Assembly (NCBI GenBank): GCA_910574805.1 | Contig: CAJTCV010000011.1 | Location: 1 to 64,000, forward strand | Direction: 5' to 3' | From: Lachnospiraceae bacterium | Lineage (GTDB): Bacteria > Bacillota > Clostridia > Lachnospirales > Lachnospiraceae | DNA: 64,000 nt | In this document: in pieces, positions 27,173 to 34,937 of the stretch | Layout of the letters: every line of letters begins with the position of its first letter | Numbering within the stretch: position 1 is the first letter of the stretch | The notes under the pieces: generated by a model | Seen by the model: only the letters and a program-made list of their open reading frames with translations | Told to the model about the DNA's origin: nothing | The model's database searches: none | Made by a program: the position numbers and the translations under genes

Positions 27173-27188
27173 AAATTAGGAGGAAAAA

Positions 27189-28106
27189 ATGCCTGTATTA
27201 GTAGCAGTATTAGTGTTGGTTATTTTAATCATTCTGGCGTCATGCATCAAGATCGTGCCGCAGGCGACGGCGCTGGTCATGGAGCGGCTGGGAGCATACA
27301 ATGGGACCTGGGGTGTGGGTATCCACTTTAAGGCGCCGTTCATCGACCGGGTGGCCAAGAGAGTGACACTGAAGGAGCAGGTGGTGGATTTTGCACCGCA
27401 GCCGGTGATCACCAAGGATAACGTCACCATGAGGATCGATACCGTCGTGTTCTTTCAGATCACGGACCCGAAGCTCTTTGCCTACGGCGTGGATAATCCT
27501 ATCATGGCTATTGAGAACCTGACGGCGACGACTCTTCGTAACATCATCGGTGATCTGGAGCTGGATCAGACGCTGACCTCCCGGGAGACCATCAATACGA
27601 AGATGCGTGCTTCCCTGGATGTGGCCACAGACCCGTGGGGCATCAAGGTCAACCGTGTGGAGCTTAAGAACATCATTCCGCCGGCAGCAATCCAGGATGC
27701 CATGGAGAAGCAGATGAAGGCGGAGCGTGAGCGCCGGGAAGCGATCCTGAAGGCAGAGGGTGAGAAGAAATCCACGATCCTGGTGGCAGAAGGGCATAAG
27801 GAATCGGCGATCCTGGATGCAGAGGCGGAGAAGCAGGCGGCGATCCTGAGAGCGGAAGCAGAAAAGGAAAAGATGATCAAAGAAGCAGAAGGCCAGGCAG
27901 AGGCGATCCTGAAGGTACAGCAGGCAAATGCGGACGGTCTTCGGTTCCTGAAGGAAGTTGGCGTGGATGAGGCAGTGATTCAGCTTAAGAGTCTGGAGGC
28001 ATTTATCAAGGCAGCGGATGGTCAGGCGACCAAGATCATCATTCCGTCTGATATTCAGAAGCTCGGGGGACTGGTGACTGCAGCCACAGAGCTTGTGAAG
28101 AACTGA
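27189..28106 (+). CDS. SPFH/band 7 protein, stomatin-like
   Basis: A 305-residue protein with one N-terminal membrane helix, then the SPFH domain (VPQATALVMERLGAY, VTLKEQVVDF, TKDNVTMRIDTVVFF, RNIIGDLELDQTLTSRE). A long Ala/Glu-rich coiled coil of repeated AILKAEGEK/AILDAEAEKQ units follows, then the conserved LPS-less C-terminus ending GLVTAATELVKN. SPFH proteins oligomerise into membrane platforms and protect membrane proteins. It follows its NfeD partner. AGGAGG precedes the ATG. A terminator follows. Confidence 0.92.
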   Translation: MPVLVAVLVLVILIILASCIKIVPQATALVMERLGAYNGTWGVGIHFKAPFIDRVAKRVTLKEQVVDFAPQPVITKDNVTMRIDTVVFFQITDPKLFAYGVDNPIMAIENLTATTLRNIIGDLELDQTLTSRETINTKMRASLDVATDPWGIKVNRVELKNIIPPAAIQDAMEKQMKAERERREAILKAEGEKKSTILVAEGHKESAILDAEAEKQAAILRAEAEKEKMIKEAEGQAEAILKVQQANADGLRFLKEVGVDEAVIQLKSLEAFIKAADGQATKIIIPSDIQKLGGLVTAATELVKN

Positions 28107-28131
28107 CGGCTGGTATGAAATAAGAGATCGA

Positions 28132-28166
28132 CCGGGCTGACGTTTTCAGGCGCCAGCCCGATTTTT
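28132..28166 (+). terminator. Rho-independent terminator
   Basis: CGGGCTG pairs with CAGCCCG and is followed by ATTTTTC, ending the NfeD-SPFH operon. Confidence 0.85.
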
Positions 28167-28185
28167 CATGGAGGAAGTGTTTAAT

Positions 28186-29172
28186 ATGGATTTAAAAGGA
28201 AGAGATTTTCTGAAGCTTCTGGATTTTACACCAGAGGAAATGACGTATCTGCTGGATCAGGCGGCGGTACTGAAGGAGAAAAAGAAAAAAGGAATCCCGG
28301 TGGATACGCTGCGGGGAAAAAATGTGGCGCTGATCTTTGAGAAGACGAGTACCAGAACCCGCTGTTCTTTTGAGGTGGCGGCTCATGATCTGGGTATGGG
28401 GACGACCTATCTGGATCCCACAGGATCTCAGATCGGCAAAAAGGAGAGCATCGCGGATACCGCCCGGGTGCTCGCCCGGATGTATGAGGGAATCGAGTAC
28501 CGGGGCTTTGGGCAGGAGATCGTGGAAGAGCTGGCGAGACATGCAGATGTGCCTGTCTGGAATGGCCTGACCAATGAATTTCATCCCACTCAGATATTGG
28601 CGGATCTTCTGACCATCCGGGAGCATTTCGGAAGCCTGAAGGTGAAGGTGGTCTATATGGGAGACGCCCGCTATAACATGGGAAATTCCTGGATGGTGGG
28701 CTGTGCGAAAATGGGCATGGACTTTACCGCCTGCGCGCCACGGAAATACTGGCCGTCAGAAGAGCTGGTGAAGCAGTGCGGGAAGATTGCCGAAGAAACC
28801 GGCGGCAGGATCACGCTTACAGAGGATGTGGAGAAAGGGACCCGGGGAGCAGATGTGATCTATACGGACGTGTGGGTCTCCATGGGAGAGCCGGACGAGG
28901 TGTGGGCAGAGCGCATCAAAGATCTGCTGCCCTATCAGGTGAATCGGGCAGTTATGGAAAATGCAGGGCCTCAGGCGATCTTCATGCACTGTCTGCCGGC
29001 GTTTCATGATCTCAATACGAAGATCGGGAAAGAGATCAGCGCGAAATTCGGTATCAATGCCATGGAGGTGACGGATGAAGTGTTTGAATCCGCCCAGTCA
29101 GTGGTATTTGATGAGGCAGAGAACCGGATGCATACGATCAAAGCAGTGATGGCGGTTACATTGGGTGCATAG
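28186..29172 (+). CDS. argF: Ornithine carbamoyltransferase
   Basis: 328 residues. The enzyme joins carbamoyl phosphate and ornithine to citrulline in arginine synthesis (or the reverse in the deiminase pathway). Visible motifs are [15 protein letters not shown] (carbamoyl phosphate site), [20 protein letters not shown] and MHCLPAFHD (the ornithine-specific HCLP motif). I start at the ATG at 28186 with GGAGG upstream; the 28168 ATG lies within that ribosome site. No other arg gene is adjacent, so the direction of the pathway is open. The symbol argF follows the biosynthetic convention. Confidence 0.93.
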   Translation: MDLKGRDFLKLLDFTPEEMTYLLDQAAVLKEKKKKGIPVDTLRGKNVALIFEKTSTRTRCSFEVAAHDLGMGTTYLDPTGSQIGKKESIADTARVLARMYEGIEYRGFGQEIVEELARHADVPVWNGLTNEFHPTQILADLLTIREHFGSLKVKVVYMGDARYNMGNSWMVGCAKMGMDFTACAPRKYWPSEELVKQCGKIAEETGGRITLTEDVEKGTRGADVIYTDVWVSMGEPDEVWAERIKDLLPYQVNRAVMENAGPQAIFMHCLPAFHDLNTKIGKEISAKFGINAMEVTDEVFESAQSVVFDEAENRMHTIKAVMAVTLGA

Positions 29173-29186
29173 GAAAGAGCTGTGCC

Positions 29187-29456
29187 ATGAAATTTATCAT
29201 TAAGAAATACCGGATGATCACCATATGGCTGAGTCTGTTCATCCTGAGCGCTGCATTTGTGGTGGGTTCGGACAGGCCCAGCAGAGGAGTATGCGTGCCG
29301 GCTGCATTTTTTGCCGGGACTCTTTTGTATCTGCTGGGCAGCGTCCGTGCATGGACGAAAGAGCATGTGACGACTGCGCTGGTGGAACTGCTCCTGGCTG
29401 TCTGCATGCTGACCGGGACTGTATTGACTTTGCTGCAGCAGGGAGGACTGCTATGA
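29187..29456 (+). CDS. Small three-helix membrane protein
   Basis: An 89-residue protein with hydrophobic segments at about 10-27, 34-52 and 60-83. I do not recognise a family. Its stop overlaps the birA ATG (ATGA at 29453-29456), so its translation is coupled to birA. No function can be inferred. Confidence 0.65.
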   Translation: MKFIIKKYRMITIWLSLFILSAAFVVGSDRPSRGVCVPAAFFAGTLLYLLGSVRAWTKEHVTTALVELLLAVCMLTGTVLTLLQQGGLL

Positions 29457-30433
29457 AGACAGAAGTGCTGAAGATCTTAAGGGAGGCAGGAGAGTATGTC
29501 TCCGGCCAGCAGCTCTGTGAACATTTTGGAGTGTCCCGCACGGCCGTATGGAAGGTGATCCGTCAGCTGAAGGAAGAGGGCTATGAGATCGAGGCGGTGA
29601 AGAACAGGGGCTACCGCATGGGAGAGACGCCGGATGTGATGACCATGGAAGAGCTGAAGAGCCGCCTTGGGACTGTCTGGATGGGACAGGAGTGTATATA
29701 TCTGGAATCAGTGGATTCCACGAATACCTGTGCCAAACGTCTGGCAGAGGAAGGGGCGGCGGCGGGGACGCTGGTGGTGGCAGAGGAGCAGACCGGCGGA
29801 AAAGGCAGACGGGGCAGGAGCTGGGCCTCTGAAAGGGGCGAGAATGTCATGATGACGCTGATCCTGCGTCCCGGGATCCGTCCGGAGCATGCTTCCCGGC
29901 TGACGCTTCTCATGGCCATGGGAGTTGCCCGGGGGATCCGCAGAGTGACGGGGCTGCCGGCCGGCATCAAGTGGCCCAATGACGTGGTGGTGAATGGCCG
30001 GAAGGTATGCGGGATCCTGACGGAACTCAGTACGGAAGTGGACTATATTAATTATGTGGTCATCGGTGCGGGCATCAACGTAAATCAGAAATATTTTCCG
30101 GAAGAGATCCGGGAGGTGGCGGGCTCTCTCTGTCTGGAGCTGGGACGGAAGGTTCCGCGGGCGGAGCTGGCGGCAGCGGTGCTGGAAGAGCTGGAAGGAA
30201 TCTATGAGGTCTTTCTGCAGACGGAAGATCTGTCTGCGCTGTATGAGGACTATAATGAGCTCTGTGTCAACCGGGGGCATGAGATCCGTGTGCTGGACCC
30301 GGGAGGAGAGTACAGCGGCACTACGGACGGGATCAATGCATCCGGAGAGCTGGTGGTGCGGAAGGCTGATGGAAGCGTGACATGTGTCTATGCAGGTGAA
30401 GTGTCCGTGCGCGGACTGTATGGATATGTATAG
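29453..30433 (+). CDS. birA: Bifunctional biotin ligase and repressor BirA
   Basis: A 326-residue protein. The N-terminal winged helix (residues 1-62, GQQLCEHFGVSRTAVWKVI) indicates a class II biotin ligase that also represses biotin genes. The catalytic part carries SVDSTNTCAKRL, AEEQTGGKGRRGRSWAS (biotinyl-AMP loop), IKWPNDVVVNGRKVCGIL and IGAGINVNQ. The C-terminal SH3-like domain ends the protein. It attaches biotin to acceptor proteins such as carboxylases. It is coupled to the small membrane protein upstream and followed by a small conserved gene and dus. Confidence 0.93.
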   Translation: MKTEVLKILREAGEYVSGQQLCEHFGVSRTAVWKVIRQLKEEGYEIEAVKNRGYRMGETPDVMTMEELKSRLGTVWMGQECIYLESVDSTNTCAKRLAEEGAAAGTLVVAEEQTGGKGRRGRSWASERGENVMMTLILRPGIRPEHASRLTLLMAMGVARGIRRVTGLPAGIKWPNDVVVNGRKVCGILTELSTEVDYINYVVIGAGINVNQKYFPEEIREVAGSLCLELGRKVPRAELAAAVLEELEGIYEVFLQTEDLSALYEDYNELCVNRGHEIRVLDPGGEYSGTTDGINASGELVVRKADGSVTCVYAGEVSVRGLYGYV

Positions 30434-30444
30434 AGGTGCAGAAA

Positions 30445-30774
30445 ATGTATCAGGAACGAGTGGTGCTCTGTGGAGCAAATGCATATGAACAGAAGTATTA
30501 TTTGAATGAAGATTTTGCAGGTCTTCCGTCCCGGATCCAGGAAGAGCTGAAGATCATGTGCGTCCTTTTCACAGAGGATGTGGGCGGCATCCTGACGCTG
30601 GTATATGATGAGGACGGAAAGTTGCTGCTGGAGGTCTCCGCAAAAGAAGCAGATGCTTTTTATGATGATATCGGGAGCGGGCTGAAGATCCGGCAGATCC
30701 AGAGGGAAAAGGTAGAGCTTCTGCAGGCGCTGGAGATGTATTACCGCGTCTTTTTTCTGGGGGAGACATTATGA
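30445..30774 (+). CDS. Small conserved protein upstream of dus
   Basis: About 109 residues, soluble, with a middle part of beta character (LTLVYDEDGKLLLEVSAKE) and an acidic helical C-terminus. It resembles small Lachnospiraceae proteins found near dus genes (I think DUF6145, not certain). The ATG at 30445 is preceded by AGAGGTG; a GTG at 30436 is the alternative. Its stop overlaps the dus ATG by four bases, showing coupling. No biochemical role is known to me. Confidence 0.7.
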   Translation: MYQERVVLCGANAYEQKYYLNEDFAGLPSRIQEELKIMCVLFTEDVGGILTLVYDEDGKLLLEVSAKEADAFYDDIGSGLKIRQIQREKVELLQALEMYYRVFFLGETL

Positions 30775-31730
30775 TACGGAAGCTTATGATCGGGGATGTG
30801 GAGCTTCCCAACAATCTGATTCTTGCTCCCATGGCAGGTGTGACGGACCTGCCTTTTCGTCTGCTGTGCAGGGAGCAGGGAGCGGGACTTCTCTGCATGG
30901 AGATGGTGAGCGCCAAGGCCATCTATTACCGGAATCGGAATACGGAAGCGCTGCTGTCCATAGATGAGAGGGAGCCGCCGGTATCTCTGCAGCTTTTTGG
31001 TTCTGATGCGGATATCATCAGTGAGATGGCCGGACAGATCGAGGACCGGCCATTTTCCATACTGGACATCAATATGGGATGTCCGGTGCCGAAGGTGGCG
31101 GGAAATGGAGAGGGATCCGCTCTGATGAAGGATCCGGCTCTGGTGGAAGCCATCGTGACAAAGACCGTTAGGGCGGTCAGAAAGCCGGTGACGGTGAAGA
31201 TCCGGAAGGGTTTTGACGGGGAACATGTGAACGCCGTGGAGATTGCAAAGATTGCGGAGGCCGGCGGTGCATCGGCGGTGGCGGTCCATGGGAGAACCAG
31301 AGAGCAGTATTATCATGGGAAGGCGGACTGGGACATCATCCGCCAGGTGAAGGAGGCGGTCCGGATTCCGGTCATCGGAAACGGAGACGTGGTATCTCCG
31401 GAATCGGCAAAAGCCATGTTCGACGAGACGGGATGCGACGGCATCATGATCGGCAGAGGAGCCCAGGGCAATCCATGGATCTTCCGGCAGATTCTGCACT
31501 GGATGGAGACCGGGGAGAAAATAAGACCGTCTGCGGAGGAGGTAAGAGAGATGATCCTGCGTCATGCACGCCTGCTGGTGGAACATAAGGGAGTCTATAC
31601 GGGAATCCGCGAGATGAGAAAGCACGTGGCATGGTATACGGCGGGCTATCCTGGTTCTGCACGGCTGCGGGCCAGAGTCAACGAGGTGACAGAACTCTGT
31701 GAACTGGAGGATTTAATTCAGTCTCTTTGA
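30771..31730 (+). CDS. dusB: tRNA-dihydrouridine synthase
   Basis: A 319-residue FMN-dependent enzyme reducing uridine to dihydrouridine in tRNA. The motifs are LILAPMAGVTDLPFRLLCRE, LQLFGSD, DINMGCPVPKV (with the active-site Cys region), VTVKIRKGFD, AVHGRTREQYYHG and MIGRGAQGNPWIF. The length and GC-P motif fit the DusB branch. It is translationally coupled to the upstream small gene. A small unknown gene and greA follow, a set typical of clostridia. Confidence 0.92.
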   Translation: MIRKLMIGDVELPNNLILAPMAGVTDLPFRLLCREQGAGLLCMEMVSAKAIYYRNRNTEALLSIDEREPPVSLQLFGSDADIISEMAGQIEDRPFSILDINMGCPVPKVAGNGEGSALMKDPALVEAIVTKTVRAVRKPVTVKIRKGFDGEHVNAVEIAKIAEAGGASAVAVHGRTREQYYHGKADWDIIRQVKEAVRIPVIGNGDVVSPESAKAMFDETGCDGIMIGRGAQGNPWIFRQILHWMETGEKIRPSAEEVREMILRHARLLVEHKGVYTGIREMRKHVAWYTAGYPGSARLRARVNEVTELCELEDLIQSL

Positions 31731-31760
31731 CATATACTGAAGAGAAGAGTAGATCCGGAG

Positions 31761-32210
31761 ATGGGACAGGTGGGATTATTTTACCGTTTTTTTACATGGT
31801 TCAGAAGAAGAGAAGAGGTACAGGCGCCGGTGGAAAAGGAGGAACGCCGGAGTTTCTTCATATATATTATGAAGACGCCGGAGATCGTGACTTATCTCAG
31901 AAGGGAAAAGGGGATTGCCATGCGGAAGCTGGAACTGACTCTGATCGATGATGAGAACCGGCCTGCGTACCAGGTGGCGCAGATTGCAGAGCTTCTGATG
32001 AAGGACCTGAATTTTTTCTGTCTGCTGACGGAGCGGGCGGAAGCATTTGAAGAGCTGGTGGAGGAGGCGATGGAGGAGCATGGACTGCTGATGGTGCTGC
32101 GTTCCCGGGAGGAAGGGCAGGTTCCGGGCAACCTGACGCTGGATGTGGGCGAGTGGGAAAAGCAGCTTGACATTGTATCGGCAGTGGGGTATAATACTTT
32201 GACTATATGA
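31761..32210 (+). CDS. Hypothetical protein between dus and greA
   Basis: 149 residues with a short aromatic N-terminus (MGQVGLFYRFFTWFRR) that could lie along the membrane, then a soluble alpha/beta part rich in Glu and Leu. I do not recognise a family. An ATG at 31869 (MKTPEIV) is also possible. It is in the same orientation as dus, 30 bases downstream, and is followed by a strong hairpin, so it likely ends that operon. Confidence 0.6.
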   Translation: MGQVGLFYRFFTWFRRREEVQAPVEKEERRSFFIYIMKTPEIVTYLRREKGIAMRKLELTLIDDENRPAYQVAQIAELLMKDLNFFCLLTERAEAFEELVEEAMEEHGLLMVLRSREEGQVPGNLTLDVGEWEKQLDIVSAVGYNTLTI

Positions 32211-32236
32211 GGCACCACGGTTTCCGTGGTGCTGCC
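32211..32236 (+). terminator. Terminator-like hairpin without a T run
   Basis: GGCACCACGG and CCGTGGTGCTGCC pair around a TTT loop. No T tract follows, so termination may be partial. Confidence 0.5.
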
Positions 32237-32303
32237 TCCGGATAAAGGGGAGTTTTCGGGAGGCTGAATGGGAAGATTTAAAATGGATTGGAAGGTGTAG
32301 AGG

Positions 32304-32786
32304 ATGGCAGAGAAAAAGAATATCCTGACGTACGAGGGGCTGAAAAAACTGGAGGATGAGCTTCAGGATCTGAAGGTGGTTCAGAGAAGAGAGATTGCGC
32401 AGAAGATCAAGGAGGCAAGGGAACAGGGCGACCTGTCAGAGAATGCGGAGTACGATGCGGCGAAGGACGAGCAGCGGGATATTGAGGCCAGGATCGAGCA
32501 GATTGAGAAGATCCTGAAAAATGCAGAGGTAGTTCTGGATGAGGAGATTGATCTGAACAGAATCAGCATCGGGTGTGTGGTTCGAGTGCTGGATATCGAG
32601 TACGATGAGGAAGAGGAATATAAGCTGGTCGGTTCTTCGGAGGCGAGCAGTCTTCAGAATAAGGTATCCAATGAATCACCCATTGGCAAGGCGCTGTTAG
32701 GCGCGCAGGTGGGGGATGTGGTAGAGGTGGAAGCACCGGCAGGAGTTGTGCAGTACAAGGTGCTCAGTATCCAGAGAGCAAGCTAA
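32304..32786 (+). CDS. greA: Transcription elongation factor GreA
   Basis: A 160-residue Gre factor. The N-terminal coiled coil (residues 1-75) reaches into the RNA polymerase channel and includes the acidic tip near [14 protein letters not shown], which activates RNA cleavage in backtracked complexes. The C-terminal FKBP-like domain ends with [23 protein letters not shown]. The length is normal. A GAGG sits just before the ATG. The lysS start is 14 bases after the stop, so the two are co-transcribed, as in many Firmicutes. Confidence 0.95.
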   Translation: MAEKKNILTYEGLKKLEDELQDLKVVQRREIAQKIKEAREQGDLSENAEYDAAKDEQRDIEARIEQIEKILKNAEVVLDEEIDLNRISIGCVVRVLDIEYDEEEEYKLVGSSEASSLQNKVSNESPIGKALLGAQVGDVVEVEAPAGVVQYKVLSIQRAS

Positions 32787-32799
32787 GGAGTGAAAGAAA

Positions 32800-34731
32800 G
32801 TGGCAGGAGTGAAGAATGTTCAGGAACAGGACCTGAACCAGTTATTGAAAATACGGCGGGAGAAGCTGTCGGAGCTTCAGGCGGCGGGAAAGGATCCGTT
32901 TCAGATTACCAAATACGATGTGACCCATCACAGTACAGAGATCAGAGAGAATTTTGACGCCATGGAAGGGCAGGTTGTGCGCGTGGCGGGCCGTGTCATG
33001 CAGAAACGCGTGATGGGAAAGGCATCCTTCTGCAATGTACAGGATCTGAAGGGCAATATCCAGTCCTATGTGGCAAGAGACAGTATCGGAGAAGAGTCTT
33101 ATAAAGATTTTAAGAAATATGATATCGGCGATATTGTGGGGATTGAGGGGGAGGTCTTCAAGACGAAGACCGGCGAGATCTCGATTCATGCGGCTTCGGT
33201 GACGCTCCTGTCCAAGAGCCTCCAGATCCTTCCGGAGAAATATCACGGGCTTACCAACACGGACTTAAGATACCGTCAGAGATATACGGACCTGATCATG
33301 AATGAGGAAGTCCGGGATACCTTTGTGAAGCGCTCAAAGATCATCAGTGCTATCCGGCGTTATCTGGACGGGCAGGGGTTCATGGAGGTGGAGACGCCCA
33401 TGCTGGTGTCCAACGCGGGCGGCGCTGCGGCGCGTCCCTTTGAGACCCATTACAATGCGCTGGATGAGGACGTCAAGCTTCGGATCTCTCTGGAGCTGTA
33501 TCTGAAGCGTCTGATCGTGGGTGGCATGGAGCGTGTCTATGAGATCGGACGGGTGTTCCGCAATGAAGGAGTGGATACCAGGCACAATCCGGAATTTACC
33601 CTGATGGAGCTGTATCAGGCATATACGGATTATTACGGGATGATGGATCTGACAGAGAACATGTTCCGCTATGTGGCACAGGAGGTGCTGGGAACTACAG
33701 AAGTGCCCTATGGCGATGTGGTCATTGACCTTGGAAAGCCCTTTGAGCGGCTGACCATGGTGGATGCAGTGAAGAAATACGCGGGTGTTGATTTTGATCA
33801 GGTGGCGGATACAGAGACGGCGAAGAGGCTGGCGGATGAACATCATGTGGAATATGAGACCCGCCATACAAAGGGCGATATTCTGAGCCTGTTCTTTGAG
33901 GAGTTCTGCGAGGAGAAGCTGGTACAGCCGACCTTCGTCATGGATCACCCCATTGAGATCTCTCCATTGACCAAGAAGAAACCGGACAACCCGGATTATG
34001 TGGAGCGCTTTGAGCTGTTCATCACCGGCCGGGAGATGGCCAATGCGTACTCGGAGCTGAATGATCCCATCGATCAGAGAGAGCGCTTCAGGGTACAGGA
34101 AGCAGCGCTGGCAGCCGGAGACGAGGAGGCCAACACGACCGATGAGGATTTCCTGAACGCTCTGGAGATCGGCATGCCGCCCACCGGCGGGATCGGGTAC
34201 GGCATCGACCGGCTTGTTATGCTTTTAACAAACTCACCGGCGATCCGGGATGTGCTCTTGTTCCCGACGATGAAGTCACTGGGCTCAGAGGTGAAAAAGA
34301 GTCAGGATAAGGCAGTGGAGAAAGCAGCTGAACTGGTGAAGGAAAAAGAAGTGATCGACTTTTCAAGAGTAAAGATTGAGCCGTTATTTTCTGATCTGGT
34401 GGATTTTGAGACGTTCAGCCGGTCTGATTTCAGGGCAGTCAAGGTAAAGGCATGTGCTGCCGTACCGAAGAGTAAGAAGCTGCTGCAGTTTACGCTGGAC
34501 GACGGGACAGATACAGAGCGTACGATTTTAAGCGGTATTCATGCATATTATGAGCCGGAAGAACTGATTGGGAAGACGCTGATCGCCATTACCAATCTTC
34601 CGCCGAGAGCCATGATGGGAATTGATTCCTGCGGTATGATTATCAGTGCAGTTCATGAGGAAGAGGGGGAAGAAAAGCTTCATCTTTTGATTGTGGACGA
34701 CCATATCCCGGCAGGTGCGAAGCTGTATTAG
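32800..34731 (+). CDS. lysS: Lysyl-tRNA synthetase with C-terminal tRNA-binding domain
   Basis: A 643-residue class II synthetase charging tRNA-Lys. The N-terminal OB fold (residues 60-150) binds the anticodon. Motif 2 includes YEIGRVFRNEGVDTRHNPEFT and motif 3 GIGYGIDRLVMLL. Typical LysS ends near residue 500. Here a further about 115 residues form an EMAP/Trbp111-type tRNA-binding OB fold (DFRAVKVKACAAVPKSKKLL, TLIAITNLPPRAMMGIDSCGM), like the C-terminus of MetG. The GTG start follows AAGGAGTG and lies 14 bases after greA. A strong hairpin follows the stop. Confidence 0.93.
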   Translation: MAGVKNVQEQDLNQLLKIRREKLSELQAAGKDPFQITKYDVTHHSTEIRENFDAMEGQVVRVAGRVMQKRVMGKASFCNVQDLKGNIQSYVARDSIGEESYKDFKKYDIGDIVGIEGEVFKTKTGEISIHAASVTLLSKSLQILPEKYHGLTNTDLRYRQRYTDLIMNEEVRDTFVKRSKIISAIRRYLDGQGFMEVETPMLVSNAGGAAARPFETHYNALDEDVKLRISLELYLKRLIVGGMERVYEIGRVFRNEGVDTRHNPEFTLMELYQAYTDYYGMMDLTENMFRYVAQEVLGTTEVPYGDVVIDLGKPFERLTMVDAVKKYAGVDFDQVADTETAKRLADEHHVEYETRHTKGDILSLFFEEFCEEKLVQPTFVMDHPIEISPLTKKKPDNPDYVERFELFITGREMANAYSELNDPIDQRERFRVQEAALAAGDEEANTTDEDFLNALEIGMPPTGGIGYGIDRLVMLLTNSPAIRDVLLFPTMKSLGSEVKKSQDKAVEKAAELVKEKEVIDFSRVKIEPLFSDLVDFETFSRSDFRAVKVKACAAVPKSKKLLQFTLDDGTDTERTILSGIHAYYEPEELIGKTLIAITNLPPRAMMGIDSCGMIISAVHEEEGEEKLHLLIVDDHIPAGAKLY

Positions 34732-34751
34732 AAAAATATATGAATGATATG

Positions 34752-34787
34752 CAGGGCTTTGAGGGAAGACAGACTCTCAAAGCCCTG
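34752..34787 (+). terminator. Strong hairpin after lysS
   Basis: CAGGGCTTTGAG pairs perfectly with CTCAAAGCCCTG. Only a short T-containing tail (TTGCTGCTTC) follows. Confidence 0.65.
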
Positions 34788-34937
34788 TTGCTGCTTCATC
34801 CGGAACCGGGTTTTTCTCATCCCATATTGATTTTCATCCATGTAAAGGGTAAAATATATGATGGAGACAGTAGAAATGTTCCGGCGCGTCGTTACGGCCG
34901 GCAGCAGACGGAAATTTGGGGAAAAGGTTTATCTGGC

